Shown here: positions 1 to 12,017 of the stretch, piece by piece | How the letters are laid out: each line of letters begins with the position of its first letter | Numbering within the stretch: position 1 is the first letter of the stretch | NCBI RefSeq assembly: GCF_029784135.1 | Contig: NC_073746.1 | Location: 64,110,763-64,174,762, forward strand | Direction: 5' to 3' | Source of the DNA: Toxorhynchites rutilus septentrionalis | Lineage: Eukaryota > Arthropoda > Insecta > Diptera > Culicidae | DNA length: 64,000 nt | Position numbers and translations under genes: made by a program | The notes under the pieces: model-generated | What the model saw: the letters and a program-made list of their open reading frames with translations, nothing else | What the model was told of the DNA's origin: nothing | Databases searched by the model: none

Positions 1-205
1 TACGTTAATGAAATACACCAAGAAACATCATATAACCTTTCGTTCAAATCATTTAATTCGTTTTTTTATCGGTCACATTCGATTTATTTTAAAGATCGTT
101 AAAATATTCAAACCACCTACAATATATTAGTGTGTTTTATTCAACACCCAAAATATTCACTAGAAATAATTTATTTGGCAGAACAATGTTTGCCTGGTCA
201 GCTAG
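1..205. mobile_element. Helitron-like 3' end fragment
   Basis: The stretch ends at 201-205 in a CTAG followed by T, preceded by 'gtttgcctggtcagctag'. Nearly the same terminus closes the fuller Helitron candidate at 45108. Helitrons end in CTRR and insert before a T, so I read this as a 3' end. The 5' part lies outside the window or has decayed. No Rep/helicase coding is visible. Confidence 0.35.
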
Positions 206-420
206 TAGATATATAAAAATCTCGTGTCACGATGTTCGTGGTCGAGCTCCTCCGAAATGGTTCGAACGATTTTCATGAAATTATGCACAAAAAAGTTAGG
301 CATGAGAATAGGACGTAAACTATATATGATACCGCTAGGGTACCGATTACCATATATTTAATACCGATTAGGGTGGCTTTATGCAGATTTGTTTTTTATT
401 TTTATTAAATTTGACATAAA
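206..420 (+). mobile_element. possible 5' end of another Helitron-like repeat
   Basis: Directly after the CTAG terminus comes 'tatataaaaatctcgtg' and a segment reading like the 5' end of insect non-autonomous Helitrons (a TATA-like run, then a 'gtcacgatgttcgtgg' type sequence). I base this on remembered resemblance and see no matching 3' terminus downstream, so it is tentative. Confidence 0.25.
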
Positions 421-2275
421 ACTAAATATAACCTCACAGGTTATCCCCCATCTCCTAGTTTTATTCGCGATTTAATATTTTGGTGTAAATAATATTCAAA
501 TAATTGACCCGTAGTTTGTTTTTCAAAGAGAGCGAATTTATTTACGTTGTTAAATGACAGATGGCGCTAAGTTCACTTCATTGATCGCATTCGGCTAAAG
601 CCATGCATATTGCCAGCGAGCTGGAAAACTTTTTGAATAGACATAATCAATTATTGAAATTCTTAGTTTGCAAGGTGATGATCACGTTATTTTCATCAAT
701 TCTAATATAACACCGACTGGAGAACATATGTATACATTCAATGCGTATGTCGTTGAATACATTGCTGGAGTCATGGTAGGCGACTGCTCAGTGACGCGAG
801 AAACTGTGATTCGAAGAAGAAATAACAATCTGGAGTTCATCGTTGATACCCACCGTTCAAACGACACTTTCCATCTTCTTCTTCAATAGTACTAATGTTT
901 CTAATGTTCCTAACGTTCACCATCTCAACGTAGAATAAATTGCGAACGATATAGAGGTAGAGAGCGAACGTCTGCGATTCTAAACAATCAGAAGCGGTGT
1001 GAGGAAAAATACACACACTTGCTAGGCGCTATCATGAGCAACGCCGACGCAGCCTTTAATATTACCAGGTCTAAACACATGTATTGTCATGATATTACAA
1101 AACGTGTGTTCAAACAAAAAAAAATTAATGAAATGTGGAATGAGATTCATTACAACGTTACATGTATTCGGTTCCACATCTTGCTGAATTTATTCGGCTG
1201 GATGGCAAAATTACAAAAAATAGGATTACCTCATATGCACATTTTTAATTCGGATAATCGACAAAATACGCCCTGAGGAAATCGATAGTGTAATTTACTC
1301 AAAAATTCCAGACATTGAGCTTCGTGTTCCATTTCTGTGAAGCGTAAATTGTTATGAATTTTCGAGTGGAATGAACACGCTTCTAAAACAAAAAAATTAA
1401 TGAAATATGGCTCTATTGTGTGTTCTGTGTAGCAGAATAATACATTATCTGCAGGTCTCTTGAACGAGAATAGTCTCTGATAATTATTTTATATTCTGAA
1501 TGATATTTTGGTTGAAATGCAAGAAGATCAATAGATAAATAGTTGAGTTAGGGTCAGGACTATGTCTACCAAGTATTGTAACAACATCGAATAAAAATTT
1601 CCATTCAAATTTCAACAACTTGAAATTGCTACCAGGTCAGGTCAGGTGATTGTTCGAAAATGTTACCCCAAACATGGTTCATGACCGTGTGGTAATCTAA
1701 AACTTTTATAGCCTTGCATGGCAGATGGAAAATGTATAATGCATTTTCTTGAAGATTTCACCAACGACACGACCGCAACCTTAGATGGATGTCCAATATA
1801 TCAACGAGTAAAAACTGGTAAAGACAGACAATCATTCGTGAAAATTAACAACGCAGATATTGACATAGGAAATCGTTCTTGCATTTTTGTTTTGGTCATG
1901 GCTTTCACATTATCTGATCAGTGATGTACACGACCTTACAGATTGATAGTTCAATCATTTCTGTATTGATGAAACAGAGTTTTCATGCTAAAATATATAA
2001 TTTTCGTGTTTGTACTTCATTTTCAGTCTTGTATTGCGTTATCCGCGGTAAAACTTCACAAGTAGAGGGAAACGGTAGCATGAACACAGCAAGCACTTTG
2101 GTCGTCAAAAAATGTGAGTTTTCCGATCGTGGTTTTAAGGTTTTTCCCGCTAATTAAACAAATTTTTTGTGTATTGTTCAGTAAAGTTCTGTTCGCCTAC
2201 AGAAGAGGAACAATTTGATGTAGCGAAACTGTATGTTTGATAATAATAAATCAAATTAATTGCATTTTAATTTTT
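421..2275. other. unassigned AT-rich DNA
   Basis: Only short open frames (under 90 codons) occur here, several of them starting at TTG, and none resembles a known family. I see no tRNA-like fold, clear terminal repeat or splice-consistent coding. It may be old decayed repeat or intergenic sequence. Confidence 0.5.
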
Positions 2276-2912
2276 GCATGTTGTGTGGGGCGACATGGAC
2301 ACGTTTCTGTGGGGTGAATTGGTCCTACAGGTTTGATACTTTTCTTTGGTCTAACTGATTCCAGATGCCGCTGAATTACAAAAGGAGGATGGACAGACAA
2401 CGTTGGAAGAAGGAGGAGCTTGAAAGAGCAACGTAGGCCATCCAGAACGGATTTTCTTTGACCAAGCATAAAAAGTGTATGAAAATGCTCGACCAATAGT
2501 GAAAAGATTCATGCAGAATTCGAGATGGTGTCAATCCAACTTTTCTGGTCTGGAATCTGGGCAAGACACCTCGATCATCGATCCCAAAACATTGTTACTG
2601 ATCGTAACATTATTCCAAAATACTTTACATAAACATAAGCATGTTTTTTTCGAAGGAACACACACTGGACCAAATCACCCCACAGACGGTCCAAATCACC
2701 CCGCATCAAATTTTAATGTCCAAAAATCATCTCTTTTATTTTATGATATATTTGGTAGATTGAAGCTTTATATAATGATTAAACATTATTTATTCAGAGA
2801 AAACAAGTGTAGCTCAGTATACAATGTGACATTTTTTTATTTAGACCGTATTGGTTTGGAGATATTAGGCGATTTGCTTAGGTGGTCCAAATTCCCCCCT
2901 TTTCCCCTACCG
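2276..2912. mobile_element. MITE-like repeat with inverted 'ggtgaattgg' motifs
   Basis: A motif of the form 'ggggtgaattggtcc' near 2312 recurs inverted as 'ggaccaaatcacccc' near 2667 and 2690, and in a weaker form at 2882-2910 ('ggtccaaattcccccc'). The right side ends in 'ttttcccctac'. Repeated subterminal inverted motifs around a non-coding core suggest a MITE. The boundaries and target duplication are not clear, and the 148-codon frame inside shows no recognisable domain. Confidence 0.3.
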
Positions 2913-3356
2913 AATGCGTAATTGGAATGGAGAGAGACCTCGTGCCATTTTCGAAACACGGTTGCATCCTGGTTGTTCCAACAAGGCTGTTTCTTTTTGA
3001 AAAAAACGTTCGGTGAATGAAAAACTTCTTACAAAGGATACGTGAATTGGTGGGGGTGTTAAGTTCTTGCTTTTTGACGTAGGACTACATCTACCACGAA
3101 CTTGTGAAAAAATAAATACTGAAAAGTGAACTCGAAAAGCGAAATGAAGGATTACGAACGCTTAAAGTTCCACCATTTCTTGATAGATACCAAAGATGCT
3201 TCCAACTATTGGTTGGAAATATTTCTACGCATTTTTTAGCTATTAAATAATTTAAAAATGTGCAACAATTGGTTCAACAATTGCTTTTTCATTGGTCCAA
3301 TTTTGACTCAAGGCACACCGGGGCAAGTTGAAATGTTTTTTTTCGAAGTTCAAGAA
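2913..3356. other. unassigned flank left of the tandem duplication
   Basis: No coding or repeat structure recognised, apart from one 'gacgtaggactacatc' motif near 3077. Close relatives of that semi-palindrome occur at 17868 and 19887. Confidence 0.4.
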
Positions 3357-3480
3357 ATCACTAAATTTTCATCTGTGTGGTACATATACAAGAAAGGCAA
3401 AATGACTTTCGATGTCCATTTGTTACGTGTTATGTAGAAAAGAGGGAATAGGAAATAATTGATTTTTTTTAACTAGGGTT

Positions 3481-3963
3481 TTTTTTATCCCATTTATTTA
3501 TTTAAGGCTCATTAGCATTTCAGCTGTAACAGAGCCGAATTTTAATCGTGTACATGTCACATGGTTATCATATCTATAATTAGTACATTACACAGTTGCC
3601 GTTCGCCAGTATTCCTTCTTTACCATTACATCTGGTATATTCACACAGTAGCCATTTAGGCGTAAGAGTATTCTTTCTGTTCTTCCATTATCCAGTTGGA
3701 CCACCGGACAGCGGAGACAGTTGATTGATCATTGTTGAGTTATTTATAGAACAGCAGCCCGATGTGTCTTGTAGAGCAGAGCAGTTGTATGGATGAATCG
3801 ATCTTATTTCGACCGTGGATCGATCTCCATCGCTGATGATTGTTGCGTGGACGTAGCTATTCTGTAACAACACAAAGATGGTCAAATGAGGGTCCTGAGT
3901 TTTGAACTCACGATCGATCGCTTACTAAGCGAACGCGCAACCAATGTGGCTACGGAGACCACC
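3481..3963 (-). mobile_element. tRNA-derived SINE (family 2), copy in unit 1
   Basis: Read on the minus strand, the element starts with a tRNA-like head. It has an A-box-like 'gtagccacattggttg' and a B-box-like 'gagttcaaaactc'. It ends in a stem motif ('ggctc' ... 'gagcc') followed by an AAATAAATAAAT tail. It is flanked by a 13-bp target duplication, 'tttaactagggtt', at 3468-3480 and 3964-3976, which is direct evidence of retroposition. It has no coding capacity; the 65-codon frame on this strand is incidental. Confidence 0.85.
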
Positions 3964-4529
3964 TTTAACTAGGGTTGAAAGTTAACGATTTTTACTATCT
4001 CACTATCACAATCTTATTTTTTGAATTTATCATCATTCATTCATACAGAAATCGCCGAAATTATTACATTTAATAAACGAATATTTCATTTCACAGAATG
4101 CTTTCCATGAGTGACGCGAGCAATAGGCGATGCAGCAACATTCCCAAACTAACTCTTAGCTTGAACACACCGTGTTAGCTGATCGCTGTTTAGAGTGCGG
4201 CTGAATTTTGTATGATGTTCTGGTTTTTTTAAGGGACGTACTCTCGAATTGCGTAGAAGAATGCTGCTTATTGGTTGTTGTTGTTCGTTGCGAAAAATCT
4301 ACCCATTTCATTCGTTATATTGTCTACTTGTTATACTTTTTCCACTACAGTGGTAGACATTCGTTTAGCCGCACCCTATTTTTCCTCAATATTTTTAAAA
4401 ATAAGTCAATTCTTTGTACAGTTTTGCTCATAAAAGACGATTATTGTTTATTTTCATCGAATTCATTCTATAAAAAAGTATAAATTCACTTTTTGTTTTC
4501 AAAGTAATTCAAATATGTGGAATCAGTGT

Positions 4530-4553
4530 GGACATTCGTTTAGCCGCATCCTA
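4530..4553 (+). repeat. inner left direct repeat of the Tc1-like element
   Basis: 'gtggacattcgtttagccgc' repeats the outer terminal repeat at 4348 about 180 bp further in. The copy in unit 2 is at 8765-8788. The spacing matches that between the inner (11794) and outer (11990) right repeats. Confidence 0.75.
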
Positions 4554-4696
4554 AAATTTCAATAAAAAAAAAATTTGTGCGGCAAATTTCGTGTCCAATC
4601 GGTAGCTAATATTTAATATGTCCACCTCCATTTCGGATCACTTTGAAAACTCGATTTGGCATCGAGTCAAACAGCGTTTAAAGTGTTGCCATATTC

Positions 4697-5680
4697 ATTA
4701 GAGCCCAACATTCAAGCAACGTTGCTTACTTCAAATTTTCAAAAATGAAAAATGAAATGAACTTTTTGAAAGTGGTCAAAGTTTTCTTCTTAATTTTCTT
4801 CAAATTAAATGAAATTACAAAAAAATAAGTTAATTTTTCTCAAAAATGTGAAAGGTGAGAATTTACACACAAAGTGAAACATTATGTTTTCAGTACACCC
4901 ATTCTAGCGTTGCTAGAAAGCATTTCATTTTCGGCAGAAACCATATCTTTTCATGCCTTGTAGCGTCAAATGAGCAAATAATGCCATCTGTCCCAACGCT
5001 TTAAAATGTTTTTATGTATGAAAGCAAACATCGCTTTCTTTTTTTCCATCTTTCTTGGGATTGCACCAAAAAAAAGTCCAAACGATGTCAACGGGGATCG
5101 AACCAAGGTTTTACACGACCACGCTAATGATTAATGTTGCGCAAAAACGTGATAATATTACATCTCATTACAAATTGAAGTTGGCAAGTGTTTTATAATT
5201 TTTCTCTTAGAAAACACTTTCCAGCATAAAGGAGATCTGTATTCATCTCGGTCTGGGCCGTATACATATGTGGCAAAGTAATGCGTGCTTATTTGAAACG
5301 TGTCTCTTGTTTCACTTTCTCCTATTAATCTTATATTGCCGTACCATATATATTATACAAAATCTTACCAGTATTTGAGAGTCTTGACATTTTATGTTTT
5401 TTTTTACGCTCATTTAATATAATAAATCGGGATGACAAAACATGAGCTAAAAATCAACTTTGGGTGTAGCTCCATAAAAAATTGCCATATATTCTATAAA
5501 CTTAGAAAGTTGACATCTTCGACAAAAATTCATATTTTAATAAAATCTAAAACTTTGTAGAATACACTATATCGCTATCTTGACTTGGAACAAAATTGGA
5601 ATCAGTTGTAGTTTTTTTCAAAGAAAACATGAAAAATTTGTTGTTAGAAAAACTTTTTCCCTGTAAAAGAGACTGGAATT
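4697..5680. mobile_element. about 1-kb insertion in the transposase relic, with a tRNA-like B box
   Basis: This block separates the NPIENLW part of the transposase from its C-terminal MPNRV part, so it is probably foreign to the element. On the minus strand near 5085-5140 it holds a 'ggttcgatccccg' B-box-like sequence preceded by 'tcattagcgtggtcgtg'. That resembles a tRNA-derived SINE head. No target duplication was identified. The duplicate is at 8932-9915. Confidence 0.4.
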
Positions 5681-6060
5681 GTTGTCAAATTGTCATCCGT
5701 TTGCATAGAACATCTCGGCCAAGATTCTCCATAGGTTCTCTATGGGATTGCAATCGATTGCAAGCAGGTCATTCAAGAAGCGGAATGTCCTTCTCGGCAA
5801 ACCATGCCTTCGATTGCTTAATAGACCAATTTTTGAAACGTGGATCTATGCATAATCCTGCTGAAAAAACGACATATTCTCAATATGGTCAATCAAAACG
5901 TCCTCCAGTAATCGAAGATACTTTTCGGAGTTTTTTCGGGTGAAAATGAAACAAATGAGAAGCTTGCTGTGATAGGAAACGGCTCCTCGCACTGTCAAAC
6001 TTCCACCCCCAAAGTTTTGCTTCGATCTCACGACATGCCGTTGACTTAAATTGTACCAAT

Positions 6061-7028
6061 AGGGTAAATGATCTTGGTTTGTCCAGTCGAAAATATGATC
6101 ATGGTTTGTCCACTTTTTTGAATGCTCTAATTCAGCGCTCATGTGTCAAATAAGGCCTTCGAATGTTTCGAAACATATAAATGAAATTGCCTTTTACATG
6201 ATTTATAGTAGTTTGATAGTATATTTTTATGAAATCACATGTTTTAAAGGAATATAAAATACACCTTCTATTTGAGTCAATGCGCCCCTCATTCGAGCTA
6301 ACTTTTAATCGATCACCAGATGATTATTTGGCACGTATTCAGACCTTTTCTGGATTACAACACTTAGAAATATTGTAAACATCATGCTTGCTCACCATAT
6401 GTATCGGATTTACATAGCTAAACCATTAAATTAACGCATTTCGATGAACTCAATTCTGATCATGAGTTGTCCAATTCAACAATGTTGTTTTGTCCACATG
6501 ATTTCTATGGCAACCGCTTGGCGCGCTGCAGTTTGTTTATGTTTGTTTATGGTGTGCTTCGCGCATAGCAGAAGTATGGTTTTTCTGTGTTGATTGTGTT
6601 GAGGTGAACACTTCTAAAATGCCCAAGAAAAGGCAATATTCTGAAGAAAGCCTAAATTATGAATGAATCAATATGATGACAGTAAACTCAAGCAATGATA
6701 AATGCAACATCTAATTGTGAATTCGAATGTTTTCATTCAAAAATGGAGATTTCTAAAACCGGACAAACCATGATCATTTTTTTGGGCAAACCATGATCAG
6801 AAGTGGTCAAACCATGATCATAATTCTTCTTTAAGGAAAATCGTTAAAAAACATAAAAATTTGAATAATTTCAACACCTTATGGTAGTATTAGCAACTAG
6901 AGACTTGGGGCTTTTCAACAAACCCTAACTCGTATCGATTATGTGTGATTTTCATGAAGAAAAATCGATTTGCATTTACTAGTTGCGTAAAAACACCCCA
7001 AATTGGACAAACCAAGAACATTTACCCT
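6061..7028 (+). mobile_element. pogo-like deletion derivative (unit 1)
   Basis: The 968-bp segment is bounded by imperfect inverted repeats: 'agggtaaatgatcttggttt' at 6061 and, inverted, 'ccaagaacatttaccct' ending at 7028. Subterminal 'caaaccatgatca' motifs recur three times near 6760-6820 and once inverted near 6105. At about 6619 a short frame starts MPKKRQYSEESLNYE and then stops. It resembles the start of pogo/Tigger-type transposases with a psq-like helix-turn-helix. I read it as a non-autonomous remnant that keeps the ends and the first codons. No clear target duplication was seen. Confidence 0.55.
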
Positions 7029-7715
7029 GAGATGAGATGGTTCTGCTTATGGGTGGCGGTCAGTTTCGGCTTCCCTTGAAGTTTCTTCCACATGATGTTT
7101 GGTGACTCATTCAAGATGCGCGCAATATGCCTCTTCGTTACTGGAACAACCGATTCTGCCTTAATGTATGAGCAGGACATCGTTTCCTGGTTGCTTCGTG
7201 TCTTATTCGACCTTTAAGACGCAAAGTAACTTTGGTGTTCCCATTTGTTGGTCGTTATATTCCATATTTCTGCCACTATTTAAAGAAATTCCGTACCACT
7301 TTCTCAGATAGACCAATTTTTGTTACGATCGAGCGATTAGAAAACTTTTGTTCACTGAATATCTTTATTATTTTCCGCCCCTCTTCCGTCAATAGAATAC
7401 CTTTCGCCATTCCTTTGAATTCTACATAAATCACTAATCTGACCAACTTCTTACGTTGCACATCTAATATTTGTCTTATAAATTGAACATTCCCAAGTAT
7501 TTTTTTCAAAAAACACGGATAAAGGCTTGGTGATTATGCGAAAACTCGATTTTTATGCCCTGCGGCTAAACGTATGTCTCGGGAAAAAACGATCACTAAA
7601 TTTTCATCTGTGTGGTACATATACAAGAAAGGCAAAATGACTTTCGATGTCCATTTGTTACGTGTTATGTAGAAAAGAGGGAATAGGAAATAATTGATTT
7701 TTTTTAACTAGGGTT

Positions 7716-8198
7716 TTTTTTATCCCATTTATTTATTTAAGGCTCATTAGCATTTCAGCTGTAACAGAGCCGAATTTTAATCGTGTACATGTCACATGGT
7801 TATCATATCTATAATTAGTACATTACACAGTTGCCGTTCGCCAGTATTCCTTCTTTACCATTACATCTGGTATATTCACACAGTAGCCATTTAGGCGTAA
7901 GAGTATTCTTTCTGTTCTTCCATTATCCAGTTGGACCACCGGACAGCGGAGACAGTTGATTGATCATTGTTGAGTTATTTATAGAACAGCAGCCCGATGT
8001 GTCTTGTAGAGCAGAGCAGTTGTATGGATGAATCGATCTTATTTCGACCGTGGATCGATCTCCATCGCTGATGATTGTTGCGTGGACGTAGCTATTCTGT
8101 AACAACACAAAGATGGTCAAATGAGGGTCCTGAGTTTTGAACTCACGATCGATCGCTTACTAAGCGAACGCGCAACCAATGTGGCTACGGAGACCACC
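7716..8198 (-). mobile_element. tRNA-derived SINE (family 2), copy in unit 2
   Basis: Identical to the 3481-3963 SINE because it was carried by the tandem duplication. The same 13-bp target duplication flanks it, so it is not an independent insertion. Confidence 0.85.
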
Positions 8199-8849
8199 TT
8201 TAACTAGGGTTGAAAGTTAACGATTTTTACTATCTCACTATCACAATCTTATTTTTTGAATTTATCATCATTCATTCATACAGAAATCGCCGAAATTATT
8301 ACATTTAATAAACGAATATTTCATTTCACAGAATGCTTTCCATGAGTGACGCGAGCAATAGGCGATGCAGCAACATTCCCAAACTAACTCTTAGCTTGAA
8401 CACACCGTGTTAGCTGATCGCTGTTTAGAGTGCGGCTGAATTTTGTATGATGTTCTGGTTTTTTTAAGGGACGTACTCTCGAATTGCGTAGAAGAATGCT
8501 GCTTATTGGTTGTTGTTGTTCGTTGCGAAAAATCTACCCATTTCATTCGTTATATTGTCTACTTGTTATACTTTTTCCACTACAGTGGTAGACATTCGTT
8601 TAGCCGCACCCTATTTTTCCTCAATATTTTTAAAAATAAGTCAATTCTTTGTACAGTTTTGCTCATAAAAGACGATTATTGTTTATTTTCATCGAATTCA
8701 TTCTATAAAAAAGTATAAATTCACTTTTTGTTTTCAAAGTAATTCAAATATGTGGAATCAGTGTGGACATTCGTTTAGCCGCATCCTAAAATTTCAATAA
8801 AAAAAAAATTTGTGCGGCAAATTTCGAGTCCAATCGGTAGCTAATATTT

Positions 8850-11645
8850 AATATGTCCACCTCCATTTCGGATCACTTTGAAAACTCGATTTGGCATCGA
8901 GTCAAACAGCGTTTAAAGTGTTGCCATATTCATTAGAGCCCAACATTCAAGCAACGTTGCTTACTTCAAATTTTCAAAAATGAAAAATGAAATGAACTTT
9001 TTGAAAGTGGTCAAAGTTTTCTTCTTAATTTTCTTCAAATTAAATGAAATTACAAAAAAATAAGTTAATTTTTCTCAAAAATGTGAAAGGTGAGAATTTA
9101 CACACAAAGTGAAACATTATGTTTTCAGTACACCCATTCTAGCGTTGCTAGAAAGCATTTCATTTTCGGCAGAAACCATATCTTTTCATGCCTTGTAGCG
9201 TCAAATGAGCAAATAATGCCATCTGTCCCAACGCTTTAAAATGTTTTTATGTATGAAAGCAAACATCGCTTTCTTTTTTTCCATCTTTCTTGGGATTGCA
9301 CCAAAAAAAAGTCCAAACGATGTCAACGGGGATCGAACCAAGGTTTTACACGACCACGCTAATGATTAATGTTGCGCAAAAACGTGATAATATTACATCT
9401 CATTACAAATTGAAGTTGGCAAGTGTTTTATAATTTTTCTCTTAGAAAACACTTTCCAGCATAAAGGAGATCTGTATTCATCTCGGTCTGGGCCGTATAC
9501 ATATGTGGCAAAGTAATGCGTGCTTATTTGAAACGTGTCTCTTGTTTCACTTTCTCCTATTAATCTTATATTGCCGTACCATATATATTATACAAAATCT
9601 TACCAGTATTTGAGAGTCTTGACATTTTATGTTTTTTTTTACGCTCATTTAATATAATAAATCGGGATGACAAAACATGAGCTAAAAATCAACTTTGGGT
9701 GTAGCTCCATAAAAAATTGCCATATATTCTATAAACTTAGAAAGTTGACATCTTCGACAAAAATTCATATTTTAATAAAATCTAAAACTTTGTAGAATAC
9801 ACTATATCGCTATCTTGACTTGGAACAAAATTGGAATCAGTTGTAGTTTTTTTCAAAGAAAACATGAAAAATTTGTTGTTAGAAAAACTTTTTCCCTGTA
9901 AAAGAGACTGGAATTGTTGTCAAATTGTCATCCGTTTGCATAGAACATCTCGGCCAAGATTCTCCATAGGTTCTCTATGGGATTGCAATCGATTGCAAGC
10001 AGGTCATTCAAGAAGCGGAATGTCCTTCTCGGCAAACCATGCCTTCGATTGCTTAATAGACCAATTTTTGAAACGTGGATCTATGCATAATCCTGCTGAA
10101 AAAACGACATATTCTCAATATGGTCAATCAAAACGTCCTCCAGTAATCGAAGATACTTTTCGGAGTTTTTTCGGGTGAAAATGAAACAAATGAGAAGCTT
10201 GCTGTGATAGGAAACGGCTCCTCGCACTGTCAAACTTCCACCCCCAAAGTTTTGCTTCGATCTCACGACATGCCGTTGACTTAAATTGTACCAATAGGGT
10301 AAATGATCTTGGTTTGTCCAGTCGAAAATATGATCATGGTTTGTCCACTTTTTTGAATGCTCTAATTCAGCGCTCATGTGTCAAATAAGGCCTTCGAATG
10401 TTTCGAAACATATAAATGAAATTGCCTTTTACATGATTTATAGTAGTTTGATAGTATATTTTTATGAAATCACATGTTTTAAAGGAATATAAAATACACC
10501 TTCTATTTGAGTCAATGCGCCCCTCATTCGAGCTAACTTTTAATCGATCACCAGATGATTATTTGGCACGTATTCAGACCTTTTCTGGATTACAACACTT
10601 AGAAATATTGTAAACATCATGCTTGCTCACCATATGTATCGGATTTACATAGCTAAACCATTAAATTAACGCATTTCGATGAACTCAATTCTGATCATGA
10701 GTTGTCCAATTCAACAATGTTGTTTTGTCCACATGATTTCTATGGCAACCGCTTGGCGCGCTGCAGTTTGTTTATGTTTGTTTATGGTGTGCTTCGCGCA
10801 TAGCAGAAGTATGGTTTTTCTGTGTTGATTGTGTTGAGGTGAACACTTCTAAAATGCCCAAGAAAAGGCAATATTCTGAAGAAAGCCTAAATTATGAATG
10901 AATCAATATGATGACAGTAAACTCAAGCAATGATAAATGCAACATCTAATTGTGAATTCGAATGTTTTCATTCAAAAATGGAGATTTCTAAAACCGGACA
11001 AACCATGATCATTTTTTTGGGCAAACCATGATCAGAAGTGGTCAAACCATGATCATAATTCTTCTTTAAGGAAAATCGTTAAAAAACATAAAAATTTGAA
11101 TAATTTCAACACCTTATGGTAGTATTAGCAACTAGAGACTTGGGGCTTTTCAACAAACCCTAACTCGTATCGATTATGTGTGATTTTCATGAAGAAAAAT
11201 CGATTTGCATTTACTAGTTGCGTAAAAACACCCCAAATTGGACAAACCAAGAACATTTACCCTGAGATGAGATGGTTCTGCTTATGGGTGGCGGTCAGTT
11301 TCGGCTTCCCTTGAAGTTTCTTCCACATGATGTTTGGTGACTCATTCAAGATGCGCGCAATATGCCTCTTCGTTACTGGAACAACCGATTCTGCCTTAAT
11401 GTATGAGCAGGACATCGTTTCCTGGTTGCTTCGTGTCTTATTCGACCTTTAAGACGCAAAGTAACTTTGGTGTTCCCATTTGTTGGTCGTTATATTCCAT
11501 ATTTCTGCCACTATTTAAAGAAATTCCGTACCACTTTCTCAGATAGACCAATTTTTGTTACGATCGAGCGATTAGAAAACTTTTGTTCACTGAATATCTT
11601 TATTATTTTCCGCCCCTCTTCCGTCAATAGAATACCTTTCGCCAT
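8850..11645 (-). pseudogene. Tc1-like transposase relic (unit 2)
   Basis: Exact tandem copy of the relic at 4615-7410, with the same interruptions and the same premature stops. It gives no independent coding information. The start codon corresponds to 11645 and the PIENLW segment lies near 9965. Confidence 0.8.
10296..11263 (+). mobile_element. pogo-like deletion derivative (unit 2)
   Basis: Tandem-duplication copy of 6061-7028, with the same ends, the same motif repeats and the same truncated 15-codon frame (near 10854). Confidence 0.55.
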
Positions 11646-12017
11646 TCCTTTGAATTCTACATAAATCACTAATCTGACCAACTTCTTACGTTGCACATCT
11701 AATATTTGTCTTATAAATTGAACATTCCCAAGTATTTTTTTCAAAAAACACGGATAAAGGCTTGGTGATTATGCGAAAACTCGATTTTTATGCCCTGCGG
11801 CTAAACGTATGTCTCGGGAAAAAACGACGTTTGAATGTTTATATCCACCGATGCCGCCTTGTGTGTGTGATTGTGACGCACGTCCTTTCAATAAAAGTGA
11901 CTTAAATATACTATCACTACAGCAAATAAGTATCCCGATAAAAAGAACATTCCTAGTTGTTTTGTAAGTGTTTCAAGTTTTTTTTCAAGTGCGGCTAAAC
12001 GAATGTCTATCACTGTA

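Larger units (their letters stand above)
4615..7410 (-). pseudogene. Tc1-like transposase relic (unit 1)
   Basis: Read on the minus strand. The start is at 7410 (MAKGILLTEEGRK...), followed by a helix-turn-helix type segment ending KVVRNFFK. The middle is then interrupted by a 968-bp insertion at 6061-7028, which replaces the first catalytic Asp region. After it come a GGGS...SYHSKLL segment, SEKYLRLLEDVLI and FFQQDYA, a stop, and then NPIENLW near 5730, which carries the catalytic Glu. The C-terminal piece (DSMPNRVFKVIRNGGGH) lies at about 4615-4690, about 1 kb away, so a second insertion separates it. The family is Tc1-like by these motifs. Frameshifts, stops and two insertions make it non-functional. 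Confidence 0.8.
3357..7591 (+). repeat. tandem duplication, unit 1 (4,235 bp)
   Basis: This segment is repeated immediately downstream at 7592-11826 with a constant offset of 4,235 bp. All open frames in it recur with identical translations. The only base difference I noticed is T at about 4594 against A at about 8829. The unit runs from flanking DNA left of a Tc1-like element to 9 bp past that element's inner right repeat, so it is not a transposition unit. Confidence 0.95.
7592..11826 (+). repeat. tandem duplication, unit 2 (4,235 bp)
   Basis: Second copy of the 3357-7591 segment. Identity begins at 'atcactaaa' (7592) and ends at 'gggaaaaaacga' (about 11827), where the remaining right end of the Tc1-like element continues uniquely. 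The near-zero divergence means either a very recent duplication or an assembly duplication. Confidence 0.95.
4348..12015 (-). mobile_element. Tc1-like transposon expanded by the tandem duplication
   Basis: The left end 'cagtggtagacattcg' at 4348 follows a TA. The right end, which reads '...cgaatgtctatcactg' to 12015, precedes a TA, and the two are inverted repeats of about 27 bp. Each outer repeat has an inner partner: 4530-4553 on the left and about 7559-7582 (copied at 11794-11817) on the right. This gives the doubled (IR/DR) end layout known from some Tc1 elements. Without the duplicated 4,235 bp the element would be about 3.4 kb, still inflated by nested insertions. The transposase relics lie on the minus strand. 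Confidence 0.8.

Noticed and set aside
2475..2921. A 148-codon gene
   Set aside because: It lies in MITE-like sequence and translates repeat motifs (TGPNHPTDGPNHP comes from the 'ccaaatcacccc' repeats).
5596..5943. A plus-strand 115-codon gene in the tandem unit
   Set aside because: It is the antisense of the Tc1-like transposase relic.
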